64,000 bases of DNA from Begonia masoniana. Lineage: Eukaryota > Streptophyta > Magnoliopsida > Cucurbitales > Begoniaceae. A program made the translations under genes and the position numbers. The notes beneath the pieces were generated by a model. The model searched no databases, was not told where the DNA came from, and saw nothing but the letters and a program-made list of their open reading frames with translations. The stretch spans positions 11,498,621 to 11,562,620 of the forward strand of contig CM039509.1 in NCBI GenBank assembly GCA_022432975.1, read 5' to 3'. Of the stretch, positions 1 to 10,531 are shown piece after piece (the stretch's first letter is position 1; each line of letters starts with the position of its first letter).

Positions 1-575
1 AACTTTTTTGGAACAAATCGATTGAAGTAAAGTTTCTTATGCTTCATCAAGCCATTACTCGGTCTTAGTTTCGCGTCCGTGAAGGTTGTTGGGTCCTCAA
101 TACACGTCGTTCTCATCATTTCACTTTAAAACCTTGAATGAGAAATGGATAACTTAGGTTTAGCCACAAGTCATGTAACATTCAACCTCATTTTGCTTGA
201 TACGTTCAACTCTTTCGGAACAAATCGATTGAAGTGAAGTTTCTTATGCTTCAATCAAGACATTACTTAGCCTTAATTATGCGTCCATGAAAGTTTTTTG
301 GTCCTCAATACACGTCGTTGTCATCACTTTAAGTTAAAACCTTGAATGTGAAATGGATAACTTAGGTTCTAACCACAAGTCATGTAACAATCAAACTCAT
401 TTGCTTGATACGTTCAACTATTTGGAACAAGTCGATTGAAGTGAAGTTTCTAATGCTTCATCAAGCGCATTACTAAGTCTATTTACGAGTCCATGAAGGT
501 GTTGGATCCTTAATACACGTCGTTCTCATCAATTCAAGATTAAACCTTGAAAGTGAAATGGATAACTAGGTTCTC
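1..575. repeat. 208-bp satellite array, tract 1
   Basis: About 2.8 monomers of the 208-bp satellite. Landmarks in each monomer are the MluI-containing ttacgcgtccatgaagg box, the ggtcctcaatacacgtcgtt box, the ttcaag/cttgaa dyad and the gaacaaatcgattgaag box. The first monomers are a distinctive variant (tactcggtcttag, then tcactttaaaacc) that recurs near 49.85, 53.0, 57.16 and 58.40 kb. The tract continues beyond the left edge and ends at a solo LTR. There is no gene. Confidence 0.95.
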
Positions 576-1423
576 TGATGCGAACCTCGGATCGAAAGGA
601 CCCGGGACCCGACAACAACGCGGAATAATTGAAGGAACGCCTTTTGATTCAGAACAAAGTAAGGAACTAAGACCCCAATCGAAGAATTCGATGGAACCCT
701 AGTTATCAAAACAGGAGCTGACCCGAGCACACCTGTTGGCTGAACCAAACTATCAAACAGGAGCTTGACCCAGACCAAACTCGTTGGTAAGAACCAAGCT
801 ATCAAGCGAGATTCTTTCAAGCGTGACTTGAAGAAGATCGTCGTTCTTCGCAAAGAACCAAGAGAAATCCTCTCTAAAAAAAACACTCAATTTTTTAATT
901 CAAACTTGTTCTCCTAAATCAAAAGTGTTTTGCCATTAAATAGCTTACAGATGAAAATTACATTAAATAATTAAAAAAAACGAAAATAAAAATAAAATAA
1001 CTAATAAAATAGTGAGATAATGATCCTTTGCATGATAAGATATCATCTCACGTTTGAATATGATTTGAATTGATTTGAGTAGATTCTGTCGGATAAAATC
1101 TCTTATACGTGATTTGTTTGGATTTGCATGTGCTTCTCATGTGACTTTTTTAATTCTTGCACGTGCATGTGCATGGCACATGTAATCTTCATGCATCTTT
1201 GGCCTCCCTTGCTTCAACTTGATTTTGAATATCTTCAATCCTCGACACATTCAATAGTTTTAGATCAAGTTGTCGCGGCTCCTCTCTCCCTTGGATCTCT
1301 AAAATTAATCCTTGCAAGGCCTCACGCATCTTCTTAGCTTTGGACCGTGTCATTGGGCCGCCAATGTCCTCAATTGGATCGTTGCTCTTGGGCTTGGGTT
1401 TTGTCGCTGCTTGGATCACATCA
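576..1423 (-). mobile_element. Solo LTR, gypsy family A (CRM-like)
   Basis: An 848-bp LTR flanked by the 5-bp target-site duplication TTCTC (571-575 and 1424-1428). On the minus strand it starts TGATGTGATCC and ends TTCGCATCA, so it has the TG..CA termini expected of an LTR. No PBS, polypurine tract or internal domain is attached, so it is a solo LTR left by LTR-LTR recombination. Its 5' part encodes a gag-pol tail fragment. An AT-rich stretch lies near 950-1020. The same insertion with the same TSD recurs at 58856-59709. This copy differs from that one mainly by single-base indels. Confidence 0.92.
1189..1423 (-). pseudogene. Orphan C-terminal tail of gypsy gag-pol inside solo LTR
   Basis: An open minus-strand frame of about 75 codons begins at the LTR edge and ends at a TGA. 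It holds the basic motif GGPMTRSKAKKMREAL, followed by an acidic, glutamine-rich end. The same GP[IM]TR.[KR]AK motif sits at the C-terminus of element C's polyprotein, which also extends into its LTR. I therefore read this as the last codons of a lost gag-pol and not as an independent gene. The motif is seen directly; its role, possibly the CRM C-terminal targeting region, is inferred. A naive gene finder could call it a small hypothetical protein. Confidence 0.75.
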
Positions 1424-4026
1424 TTCTCACCACAAGTCATGTAACACTCAACCTCATTTGCTTGATACGTTTAACTCTTTTGGAACAAATCGATTAAACT
1501 GAAGTTTCTAATGCTTCATCAAGCGCATTACTAAAGTCTTAGTACGCGTCTATGAAAGTTGTTGGGTCCTCAATACACGTCGTTCTCACCACTTCAAGTT
1601 TAGACCTTGAAAGTGAAATCGATAACTTAGGTTCTAACCACAAGTCAAGTAACACTCAACCTCATTTGCTTTATAGGTCAACTCTTTTGGAACAATCCGA
1701 TTGAAATAAAGTTTCTTGTGCTTCATCAAGCCATTACTCGGTCTTAGTTTCGCGTCCGTGAAGGTTTTTGGGTCGTCAATACACGTCGTTCTCATCACCT
1801 TCACGTTAAAACCTTGAATGTGAAATGGATAACTAGGTTCTAGCCCCAAGTCATGTACATTCAACCTCATTTGCTTGATACGTTCAACTCTATTAGAACA
1901 AATCGATTTGAAGTGAAGTTTCTTATGCTTCATCAAGTGAATTACTTAGCCTTATTACGCATCCATGAAAGTTTTTTGGTCCTCAATACACGTCGTTCTC
2001 ATCATTTCAAGTTAAAACCTTGAAAGGGAAATGGATACTTAGGTTCTAACCACAAGTCATGTAACACTCAACCTCATTTGCTTTATACGATCAACTATTT
2101 GAAACAAATTGATTGAAGTAAAGTTTGTTATGCTTCATCAAGCCCATTACTAAGTCTTAGTTTCGCGTCCGTGAAGGTTGTTGGGTCCTCAATACACGTC
2201 GTTATTATCACTTCAAGTTAAAACCTTGAATGTGAAATGGATAACTCAAGTTCTAACCACAAGTCATGTAACACTCAACCTCATTTGCTTGATACGATCA
2301 CTCTTTTGGAACAAATCGATTGAAGTGAAGTTTCTTATGCTTCATCAAGCGCATTAATAAGTCTTACTTATGCCTCTATGAAGGTTGTTGCGTCCTCAAT
2401 ACACGTCGTTTCATCACTTTAAGTTAAACCTTTAAAGTGAAATAGATAACTTAGATTCTAACCACATGTCAATTAACACTCAACCTCATTTGCTTGATAC
2501 GTTTAACTCTTTTGGAACAAATCTATTGAAGTGAAGTATTTATTACTTCATCAAGTGCATTACTATGTCTTAGTTACGCGTCCATGAAGGTTGTTGGGTC
2601 CTCAATACACGTCGTTCTCATCACTTCATGTTAAAACCTTGAATGTGAAATGGATAACTTAGGTTCTAACTACAAGTAATGTAACACTAAACCTCATTTT
2701 CTGGAAACGATTAACTCTTTTGGAACAAATCGACTGAAGTGAAGTTTCTAATGCTTCTTCAAGCGCATTACTAAGTCTTAGTTACGCGTCTATAAAGGTT
2801 GTTGGGTCCTCAATACACATCGTTCTCATCACTTCAAGTTAAAACCTTGAATGTAAAATGGATAACTTAGGTTCTAACCACAAGTCATATATCACTCAAC
2901 CTCATTTGCTTAATACGATTAACTATTTTGGAACAAATCGATTGAAGTGAAGTTTCTTATGCTTCATCAAGGGCATTAATAAGTTTTAATTACGCGTCCA
3001 CGAAGGTTTTTAGGTCCTCAATACACGTCATTCTCATCACTTCAAGTTAAAACCTTGAATGTAAAATGGATAACTTAGGTTCTATCCACAAGTCATGTAA
3101 CACTCAACCTCATTTGCTTGATACGATCAACTCTTTTGGAACAAATCGATTGAAGTGAAGTTTCTTATGCTTTATCAAGCGCATTAATAAGTTTTAATTA
3201 CGCGTCCATGAAGGTTGTTGGGTCCTCAATACACGTCATTCACATCCCTTCATGTTAAAACCTTGAAAGTGAAATGCATAACTTAGTTTCTAACCACAAG
3301 TCATGTAACACTCAACCTCATTTGCTTGATACGTTCAACTCTTTTGGAACAAATTGATTGAAGCGAAGTTTCTAATGCTTCATCATGCGTATTACTAAGT
3401 CTTAGTTACGCGTCAATGAATGTTGTTGGGTCCTCAATACACGTTGTTTTCATCACTTCAAGTTAAAACCTTGAATGTGAAATGGATAACTTAGGTTCTA
3501 ACCACAAGTCATGTATCACTCAACCTCATTTGCTTGATACGATCAACTCTTTTAGAACAAATCGATTGAAGTGAAGTTTCTTATGCTTTATCAAGCGCAT
3601 TAATAAGTTTTAATTACGCGTCCATGAAGGTTGTTGAGTCCTCAATACACGTCGTTCTCATCACTTCATGTTAAAACCTTGAATGTAATATGGATAACTT
3701 AGGTTCTATCTGCAAGTCGTGTAACACTCAACCTCATTTGCTTTATACGATCAACTCTTTTGGTACAAATCTATTGAAGTGAAGTTTCTTATGCTTCATC
3801 AAACGCATTAATAAGTTTTAATTACGCGTCCATGAAGGTTGTTGGGTCCTCAATACACGTCGTTCTCATCACTTCAAGTTAAAACCTTGAATGTGAAATG
3901 GATAACTTAGGTTCTAACCAAAAGTCATGTAACACTTAACCTCATTGCTTGATACGATCAACACTTTGGAACAAATCGATTGAAGTGAAGTTTCTTATGC
4001 TTCGTCAAGCGCATTACTAAGTCTTA
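1424..4026. repeat. 208-bp satellite array, tract 2
   Basis: About 12.5 head-to-tail monomers in the same orientation as tract 1. Many carry the 'cattaataagttttaattacgcg' variant. Nothing but satellite is seen. The tract is bounded on the left by a solo LTR and on the right by a TRIM element. Confidence 0.95.
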
Positions 4027-4350
4027 TGATAAGGCACAGAACCCTAACTCCATCCAAAAGCGCACTTAAGAGGGAGGTTTGACCCTGCCACTTATATCCT
4101 GTGCCAGGAGACACTCCATTTCCAATGTGGGACTTATCATCCCCACCCCCTTGAGACACCGCCGCCTCGGTCGGCAATCTGTCGAACCTCAAGCGACACC
4201 GGGGAACAGAGATGGGGGGTTCTGATACCAAATGATAAGGCACAGAACCCTAACTCCACCCAAAAGCGGCACTTAAGGGGGGAGGTTTGACCCTGCCCTT
4301 ATATCCTGTGGACCAGGAGGACACCTCCATTTCCGATGTGGGACTTCTCA
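4027..4350 (-). mobile_element. TRIM (terminal-repeat retrotransposon in miniature), complete
   Basis: A 324-bp element with TSD TCTTA at 4022-4026 and 4351-4355. Direct terminal repeats (4027-4139 and 4233-4350) start TGATAAGGCACAG and end GGGACTT(A/C)TCA. The internal part is about 93 bp. Next to the right repeat it carries tctgatacca, the complement of an initiator tRNA-Met primer-binding site. Next to the left repeat it carries tccccacccccttgag, which on the minus strand is a polypurine tract. PBS beside the right repeat and PPT beside the left give minus orientation. It has no coding capacity and would need reverse transcriptase and integrase from another element. The right repeat looks longer than 113 bp because of small insertions that are absent from the copy at 62321. 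Confidence 0.93.
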
Positions 4351-4465
4351 TCTTAGTTACGCGTCCATGAAGGTTGTTGGGTCCTCAATACACGTCGTTC
4401 TCATCACTTCAGGTTAAAATCTTGAATGTGAAATGGATAGCTTAGGTTTCTAACTACAAATCATG
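4351..4465. repeat. 208-bp satellite, partial monomer between insertions
   Basis: About half a monomer (acgcgtccatgaagg through the ctacaaatcatg segment) separates the TRIM from element B. Both TSDs lie in this sequence. Confidence 0.93.
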
Positions 4466-5178
4466 TGATGCGAACCCTTTGGGTGCAAACCCTTAGAACC
4501 TCAAAGATGGAAAAGAACCCCGAAACTAAGAAATAGAGTAGGTGATCGAAGAGAAACCCGTAGGAAACTATGTCCTAAAGACCCCAACTCCTAAATGAAA
4601 CAACAAGTTGATCAATTCTTGCTGAGTTTGGTTTGGTTCATTTAAGAACAAAGAGGAGAATACCCTCACAATGCATTCACCAAATAATAGCCTCTTTTAC
4701 AAAGATAATTTTGCCCCTTTTATAGTAGGCATAAAGGAAACCCTAAAATAACCCAAAAATAGCCCAAAGTGTTTGGCCCATTAACACAAGTCTTTGGGCT
4801 TGGAAAAAACACTAAAATAATAAACTTGAACTAAGAAAGCCAAATACCAAATCGGCCCATAAAGTATAATATCTTCTCAAGCTGAATTCTCTTCATTTAA
4901 GGCTTCGATAAGTGTGTAATAACGTTGAATACTTCCTTCTTCATTTTGAGCAATCTTTTCAACATAAAGTAAGTTTTGAATAGTCTTTTGAAATGCTTTA
5001 GCTCGAGCTCTTGTCAATGGACCTTGTGGTAGTTGTATTGAATCATCTTTAGCCATTGATGTATCCTCTTGATTTGCTTCTTGTCAATGGACCTTGTGGT
5101 AGTTGTATTGAATCCTCTTTAGCCATTAATGTATCCTCTTGATTTGCTTCTATAGAATCTACCTCTTCAAGCCTATCA
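4466..5178 (-). repeat. Element B 3' LTR
   Basis: A 713-bp LTR. On the minus strand it starts TGATAGGCTTGAAGAGG and ends GGTTCGCATCA. A TATA-like TATAAAA lies at about 4718-4724 (minus). The first quarter encodes the polyprotein tail. It contains a 70-bp tandem duplication (5010-5149) that the 5' LTR lacks. Confidence 0.9.
5010..5149. repeat. 70-bp tandem duplication inside LTR
   Basis: The segment starting cttgtcaatggaccttgtgg occurs at 5010 and again at 5080, a period of 70 bp with few differences. The 5' LTR of the same element (about 11045-11110) has one copy. Seventy is not a multiple of three, so the duplication shifts the gag-pol tail frame and brings in a stop at 5049. The same duplication is seen at about 63300-63440. 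Confidence 0.9.
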
Positions 5179-6330
5179 TTCCCTCCCTCCTCAAAAGGAT
5201 TCGACCTCGAATCAGATCCTACATGAAAGGGAGATAAATCAGCAACATTAAAAGTAGAAGAAATGTTATGTTCGCCTCGTAGATCCAATGAGTAAGCATT
5301 GTCGTTGATCCTTTTCAAAACTTGGAATGGCCCGTCGCCACGTGGAGCTAATTTTGATCGCCTTTTTTCGGGAAACCTTTCCTTTCTCATATGCACCAAT
5401 CACCCGGTCAAAACAACTTTTTTCTTCCTTTATTAACTCGAGCAGCAACCTGTTTGTTTCTTTTCTCAATGTGCTCATGAACTTTTGCATGGATGCGTTT
5501 CACAAGTTCTGCCTTCTTTTTCCATCCAGACTACTCAATTCATTCACAGGTATCTCAATCAAATCCAAAAGGAGTTAGTGGATTAAAACCATATACGATT
5601 TCAAAAGGTGAAAAATGTGTTGTGCTGTGAACAAATCTGTTATATGAAAATTCAACCAATGGCAAACATTCTTCCCAAGATTTCAAGTTCTTACCTACAA
5701 CACTGCGCAATACCTGTATGAGTGTTTCGATTAACAACCTCAGTTTGTCCATCGTTTGAGGATGACACGTTGTAGAAAAGAGAAGTTTAGTCCCCAACTT
5801 ACCCCATAAAACCTTCCAAAAGTAACTTAGAAATTTCACATCTCTATCTGATACAATAGACTTAGGAACACCATGTAAACGCACAATATCTCGAAAGAAA
5901 AGATTTGCAATATGTGTAGCATCATCAGTCTTGTGACAAGCATGAAATGTGCCATTTTGCTAAATCTATCCACAACCACAAAAACAGAATCATGTCCATT
6001 TCTAGATCTAGGCAATCCCAAAACAAAATCCATACTAATATGCATCCATGGCTCACTAGGAATAGGGAGCGGAGTATATAAACCATGAGGTTGAATCTTA
6101 GATTTTGCCTTTCTACATGTCACACAACAATCACAAAAACGTACAACATCTCTTTTCATTTTGGCCAATAAAAATGCTCATTTAAAATGTCAAGTGTACG
6201 TTTAGTTCCAAAATGACCCATCAAACCTCCACAATGAGCTTCATGCACTAATAACTCACGCATAGAACTTACTGGAATGCAAAGTTTATTTTCCTTAAAC
6301 AAAAACTTATCATGCTTATAGAATTTCCCA
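5049..6330 (-). pseudogene. Element B integrase region and C-terminal tail (broken)
   Basis: Integrase joins the cDNA copy into host DNA. Visible in order on the minus strand: the zinc-binding stretch with [14 protein letters not shown] and HFYWPK (about 6170-6260) and the CVTCRKAKS cysteines; the catalytic core with [13 protein letters not shown] and [11 protein letters not shown] (about 5945-6040), VSDRDVKF (about 5840-5865) and TTCHPQT (about 5750-5775); then the C-terminal [16 protein letters not shown] segment (about 5300-5345), a GPY/F-like module. In the TTCHPQT motif the usual DGQTE continuation is lost by a frameshift (it reads TMDKLRL). At least four frame breaks separate the pieces. 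After the EEGGND end the frame passes through the polypurine tract into the LTR and stops early in the 70-bp duplication. Not functional as assembled. Confidence 0.88.
5179..5191 (-). other. Element B polypurine tract
   Basis: The minus strand reads GGAGGGAGGGAA directly before the 3' LTR start TGATAGG, the expected plus-strand primer position. It is also coding (EEGGN residues). Confidence 0.85.
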
Positions 6331-6439
6331 ATCCACCTTACTACATAAACCATATACTTTAGCAAAATCCAAATCATTCTCATACAGATCAATTAAATGT
6401 GAGAACCCCATCATTTTAGCACTCAACGAATTCAATAGA

Positions 6440-6800
6440 GTGTACCTGCGAGAAAGTGCATCTGCCACAACATTCTCCTTGCCTTGTTTATACTTTATTA
6501 CATATGGAAACGTCTCTATAAACTGCATCCACCTTGCATGTCTTTTGTTTAACTTATTTTGACTTTCAAATGCCGCAAGGATTGATGATCAGTGTGGATA
6601 ATGAACTCCTTGGGCCATAAATAATGCTGCCATGTTTCCAAAGATCGAACCAATGCATATAACTCCTTATCGTAAGTTGGATAATTCAATGCAGCTCCAC
6701 TTAACTTCTCACTAAAGTAAGCTATAGGACGCTTTTCTTGTATTAACATAGCTCCAATTCCAACACCTGAAGCATCACACTCAAGCTCAAAAGCAATAGA
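6440..6800 (-). pseudogene. Element B RNase H domain (broken)
   Basis: RNase H removes the RNA template during reverse transcription. Pieces seen on the minus strand are the [22 protein letters not shown] strand region (about 6700-6780), [20 protein letters not shown] (about 6610-6670), [11 protein letters not shown] (about 6560-6600) and, in another frame, [16 protein letters not shown] at the end (about 6445-6500). The frame changes near 6549 and upstream of 6749. The order and spacing match the RNase H that follows RT in Ty3/gypsy. Identity is clear, activity is unlikely. Confidence 0.87.
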
Positions 6801-6879
6801 AAGTTAGGCAACGCTAGAACGGGTTGCAGTACACAAATTTTCTTTACTAATTCAAAAGACTTACTTTGTTCTTCTCCCC

Positions 6880-7839
6880 AATAAAAATCAACATTCTTTT
6901 TAATACTTCAGTGAGGGCTGCAGCAATGGTGCTGAAGTTCTTAACAAAACGCCTATAAAATGAAGCCAAACCATGAAACTTCTTACCTCCTTGATTGACT
7001 TAGGTGTTGGCCAATCCATGATTGCCTTAATCCTTTCCTTGTCTACCTTTATACCATTAGCAACTAATCACATAACCAAGGAAAACAACACTATCCAAAC
7101 AGAACACTCACTTTTGAAGGTTAGCATACAATTTTGTTCTCTAAGAACATCAAGTACACATTTAACATGTTTAGCATGCTCATCCAACAGATCGACTATA
7201 AATCAATATATCATCAAAATACAAACACACAAACTTCCCAATGAATGCTCTTAAAACATAATTCATTAAATGCATAAAAGTGCTAGGTGCATTTGTTAAA
7301 CCAAAAGGCATAACTAGGCCATTCATACAAGCCAAACTTTGTTTTAAATGCTGTTTTCCATTCATCTCCTTCTCTCATCCTAATTTGATGATATCCACTT
7401 TTAAGATCGATTTTACTAAAAATGTTTGTATCATGAAACTCATCTAACAAGTCATCTAAACGAGGTATGGGATAGCGATACTTTACCGTGATGTTGTTTA
7501 TAGCTCTGCAATCACACACATTCGCCAACTCCCATCATTTTTTGGAACTAGAAGAACTGGTACTGCACATGGGCTCATACTCTCTCGTACGAATCCTTTA
7601 GTCATTAGTTCTTCCACTTGTCTCTGCAATTCTTTTGTCTCCTCTGGATTACTTCGATAAGCTGGACGATTAGGAATAACAGCTCCTGGAACAAAATCTA
7701 TATGGTGCTCGATACCCCTTACGGGTGGTAATTCAGCCGGCGTATCTTCAGGAAACACATCTTCATAATCCTGTAACAAAGAAACAAAGACACTAGGCAA
7801 GCAAGAAACATCAAAAGTTAGATAATTCTCCTTAGGCAC
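6880..7839 (-). pseudogene. Element B reverse transcriptase (broken)
   Basis: Reverse transcriptase copies element RNA into cDNA. On the minus strand, an N-terminal stretch with DYEDVFPEDTPAELPPVRG leads to NRPAYRSNPEETKELQRQV, then [18 protein letters not shown] (about 7515-7575), then [20 protein letters not shown] and [15 protein letters not shown] (about 7375-7510). [17 protein letters not shown] and the catalytic YFDDILIYS (about 7195-7320) follow. Three overlapping frames are needed to read it, so at least two one-base shifts occur. The FDD active site and the KIDL palm motif are intact in the fragments. The region after YFDD (about 6880-7180) is badly disrupted. Confidence 0.9.
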
Positions 7840-8039
7840 TTAGATATGATGCCTTGCCACTAATGCTTTTCTTACTTCTCTCTCTTTCATATATAGAATC
7901 ACATCGTTTTTGTTCTTACTCCCTTCCTCACTCTTTTTTCTTTTCATTTCATTTCTCAATCCATTCTGATTTTCTCTCTGTTCTCCATTCTTATTTTCAC
8001 TCATATTTTCTCTCTTATTTCCACTCCATTTTTCTCTCC

Positions 8040-8430
8040 CACATTGAAGACGTAGTTGATCTTCTAGAACTTGTCTGGGTGACAATGGAACAAGTATGAT
8101 AACTCTTCCTTCCTTTTCAAAAGTATATCGATTCTTGAATCCATCGTGGCTAACCTTTCGATCGTATTGCCACGGTCTTCCCAAAAGAATATGACCAGCC
8201 TGCATTGGAACTACATCACATAAAATCTCATCATGATACCTTCCAATGGAAAAGGAGATCCACACTTGTTTATTAACCTTCATTTCTCCACATTCACTTA
8301 ACCATTGCAATCTGTAGGGTTTAGGGTGCTTGATCAAGGAAGCTTCAATTTCTCTACTAAAATCGTACTGGCCACATTAGTACAACTTCCACCATCAATT
8401 ATCAAACTGCAAACCTTACCATTCACGTGA
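8040..8430 (-). pseudogene. Element B aspartic protease region (broken)
   Basis: This domain would process gag-pol. The active-site region reads LIIDGGSCTNVAST (about 8360-8410), with DGGS in place of the more usual D[ST]G[AS]; element C has the same form, so it is a family trait and not damage. It continues in another frame as HPKPYRLQWLSECGEMKVNK and ends with DVVPMQAGHILLGRPWQYDR (about 8150-8220), the conserved C-terminal LLGRPW of gypsy proteases. A frameshift near 8335 splits the domain. Confidence 0.85.
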
Positions 8431-8599
8431 CACCGAGTATGAAAAATATTCTCTCTTTGCTGTTCTTTGTCATCTCCATTGACTTGTGAAGCAAGAGCTC
8501 GACGAACTACTAAAATTTCTCCTTCTACAGCATACTCTATCCCTTCATTATCTTTGTTGTCATCCTCTAATTCCGGTGTCATAGTCTCCTCTTCACTCT

Positions 8600-9789
8600 C
8601 ACTAGCTATCTCTCCATCTTCTTGCAATAACATTACGCGCCTATTGGGACATTCCGAGGCTATGTGACCTAAACCCAAACACTTGTAGCATTTAATATCC
8701 CGACTTCTACTAGATTGGCCCCCATTTTTAGGTGCTGATTTAGGCACTTCTTTTTTAAACCTAGGTTGCTCAGAATTAGGTTTAGAGTTGAGTTTGTCGC
8801 CTTTGTAGTCCCTACTCCAACTTGGCCTCGCACTTGATCCCACAATGTTCTTTGTTGCCCCTTTAAATTTGAGTTGTCGCTCTACCAGATAGCCTTGTGT
8901 ACTAAATCTTCCAACTCCACAAAATGATGCAACTCCACTACTGTGGCTATATCCTTGTGTAATCCATTTAGAAATCGTGCCATGGTAACCTCTCTGTCTT
9001 CCTCAATATCTAATCTGGTCATAATAGTCTCCATCTCTTTGTGATAATCTTCGACTGTTCTAGACCCTTGAAACAGCCCTTGCAACTTGCGATGTAGGTC
9101 TCTATAATATGATCAGGAACAAACCGTTTTCTCATCAGACTTTCAACTCATTCCAAGTCTCCACAGGTCTTTCCCCATTCCTCCTCCGAGATGACACCAA
9201 TTGATCCCACCAAGATATTGCATAGTCACAAAATTCAGTCACTGCCAACTTTACCTTCTTCTCCTCAGAATAGTGATGACAATAAAAAACTAACTCCATT
9301 TTCTTTTCCCACTCTAAATAACCTTCTGGATCAGATTTACCTTGAAATGATGGAATCTTCATTTTAATACTTCCAAGTTTCTATTAACTTTTTCCCAATT
9401 TCGAACAGCATGACCTCCTCGATGATGTCTGCGTCGTCCTCTTTGACCAACATCCCTTTCAATGTATCCTTGCTCAAAGTCAAGTTCATCATTGTATCCA
9501 ACATACTCTCTATCATCCATGTACTCATCCATATCAGCCGCCCTCACATTTTCATGTCCATTTTCCCCTTGCTCGTCTAGGTTCATTTCGTGGTCCAACA
9601 ATTCGTTCTCTCCTAACTTCTTCCATTGTTTCTCTCCATCCTGTCATTTCTTCCATCATCCTTGCAAAATTATTGTTGCATTGCTCTCAAAGTTGTTTGT
9701 ATATCGATATGCTGCCTCTGATTTTTCTGGACTAATATTCTCTTCTCTTCTCAATTTACCCATATGCCTTCTGATTGATTTCCTGACAT
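8600..9789 (-). pseudogene. Element B gag (broken)
   Basis: Gag forms the virus-like particle and binds element RNA. A plausible ATG at 9789 starts MSGNQSEGIWVN and meets a stop almost at once, so the start is damaged or mis-sequenced. Downstream are an acidic-then-basic spacer (ENGHENVRAADMDEYMDD to RRRHHRGGH, about 9360-9600), the retrotransposon gag core (KIPSFQGKSDPEGYLEWEKK, about 9310-9362; [19 protein letters not shown] and [17 protein letters not shown], about 8950-9070), a basic linker, and one CCHC knuckle CYKCLGLGHIASEC (about 8645-8690). At least three frames are used. Confidence 0.86.
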
Positions 9790-10172
9790 TTTGCAATACA
9801 AACACTTGAAAAAATAATCAGAATTACGATAATATAAACAAATGAAGCCTCACACACTCCCTCACGTGTTTACACTCAGAATAATGTGTTTCACTCTACT
9901 TTTGGCTTTTTTTTTTTATGATCTCTCTCTCTTGCCTTTTACCACTCTAGTATTCCCAATAATGTCCTTTAAGAACCAAAGCAAAACCCAACTCAAGCAA
10001 TAATGACCAACGTCATAATCAGTAAGAGAGTAGGATTTAAAGAACACAGATGATCGGAAGACAATTAAATTGGAAGAAGGTTTAAGCTTTAGAAATGGGT
10101 TGAAGATGTTATAATAGAAAGAAAACTAGCAACATTTCTCAAGAAATGTAATTAAAGATGCTGCCCCAGTCT

Positions 10173-10217
<45 letters not shown>

Positions 10218-10508
10218 ACAATATAATTTCAGATTTTTTTTTGCAACGAATATAATTCGAATTCTTTTGGTTTTTGCACGAAAATTCTTCTTTTTTTTTG
10301 TTTTTTGTTTTGTAGCAGCTTAATCAAGAAGTAACCAACAACAATAAATGAATTTTGTGGCCCACAAGCATAGATAGAGACAAACAGAAAATGAAAAGAC
10401 ACCAACTACAAAGGAAGATTGAAGAATGGAATGTGTGAAGACAAACAGAATATGAAAAGACACCAACACCAAAAGAAGATTGAGGAGAGGAATTTGACAA
10501 GTTATGTA
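9790..10508 (-). other. Element B 5' leader, low complexity
   Basis: Untranslated leader between PBS and gag. It holds a 42-bp poly-T tract at 10174-10215, further T-rich runs near 10235-10310, and a direct duplication of about 58 bp (agacaaacag ... gaagattga...gga) at about 10378-10495. The cactccctcacgtgttt box near 9857 matches a box repeated twice in element C's leader. No coding signal is credible; the short frames here are by-products of low complexity. Confidence 0.8.
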
Positions 10509-10515
10509 GAACCAA

Positions 10516-10527
10516 CGCTCTGATACC
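10516..10527 (-). other. Element B primer-binding site (initiator tRNA-Met)
   Basis: The plus strand carries gctctgatacca, which on the minus strand is TGGTATCAGAGC, the standard plant tRNA-iMet primer site. It lies four bases inside the 5' LTR edge at 10532. Confidence 0.88.
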
Positions 10528-10531
10528 AAAA

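Noticed and set aside
566..886. A 106-codon minus-strand frame in the solo LTR
   Set aside because: It lies in the non-coding 3' part of the LTR. The second LTR copy breaks it up by indels, and no domain is visible.
1634..1936. A 100-codon minus-strand frame in the satellite, with similar ones in many monomers (TTCIEDPTTFMDA.. and RLSNALDEA.. peptides)
   Set aside because: The monomer length of 208 is not a multiple of three, so the frame shifts every unit. The peptide recurs only because the DNA repeats. There is no domain, start context or codon signal.
4139..4233. The GC-rich TRIM interior as a small structured RNA gene
   Set aside because: The PBS and polypurine tract at its two edges account for the sequence, and no conserved fold is evident by eye.
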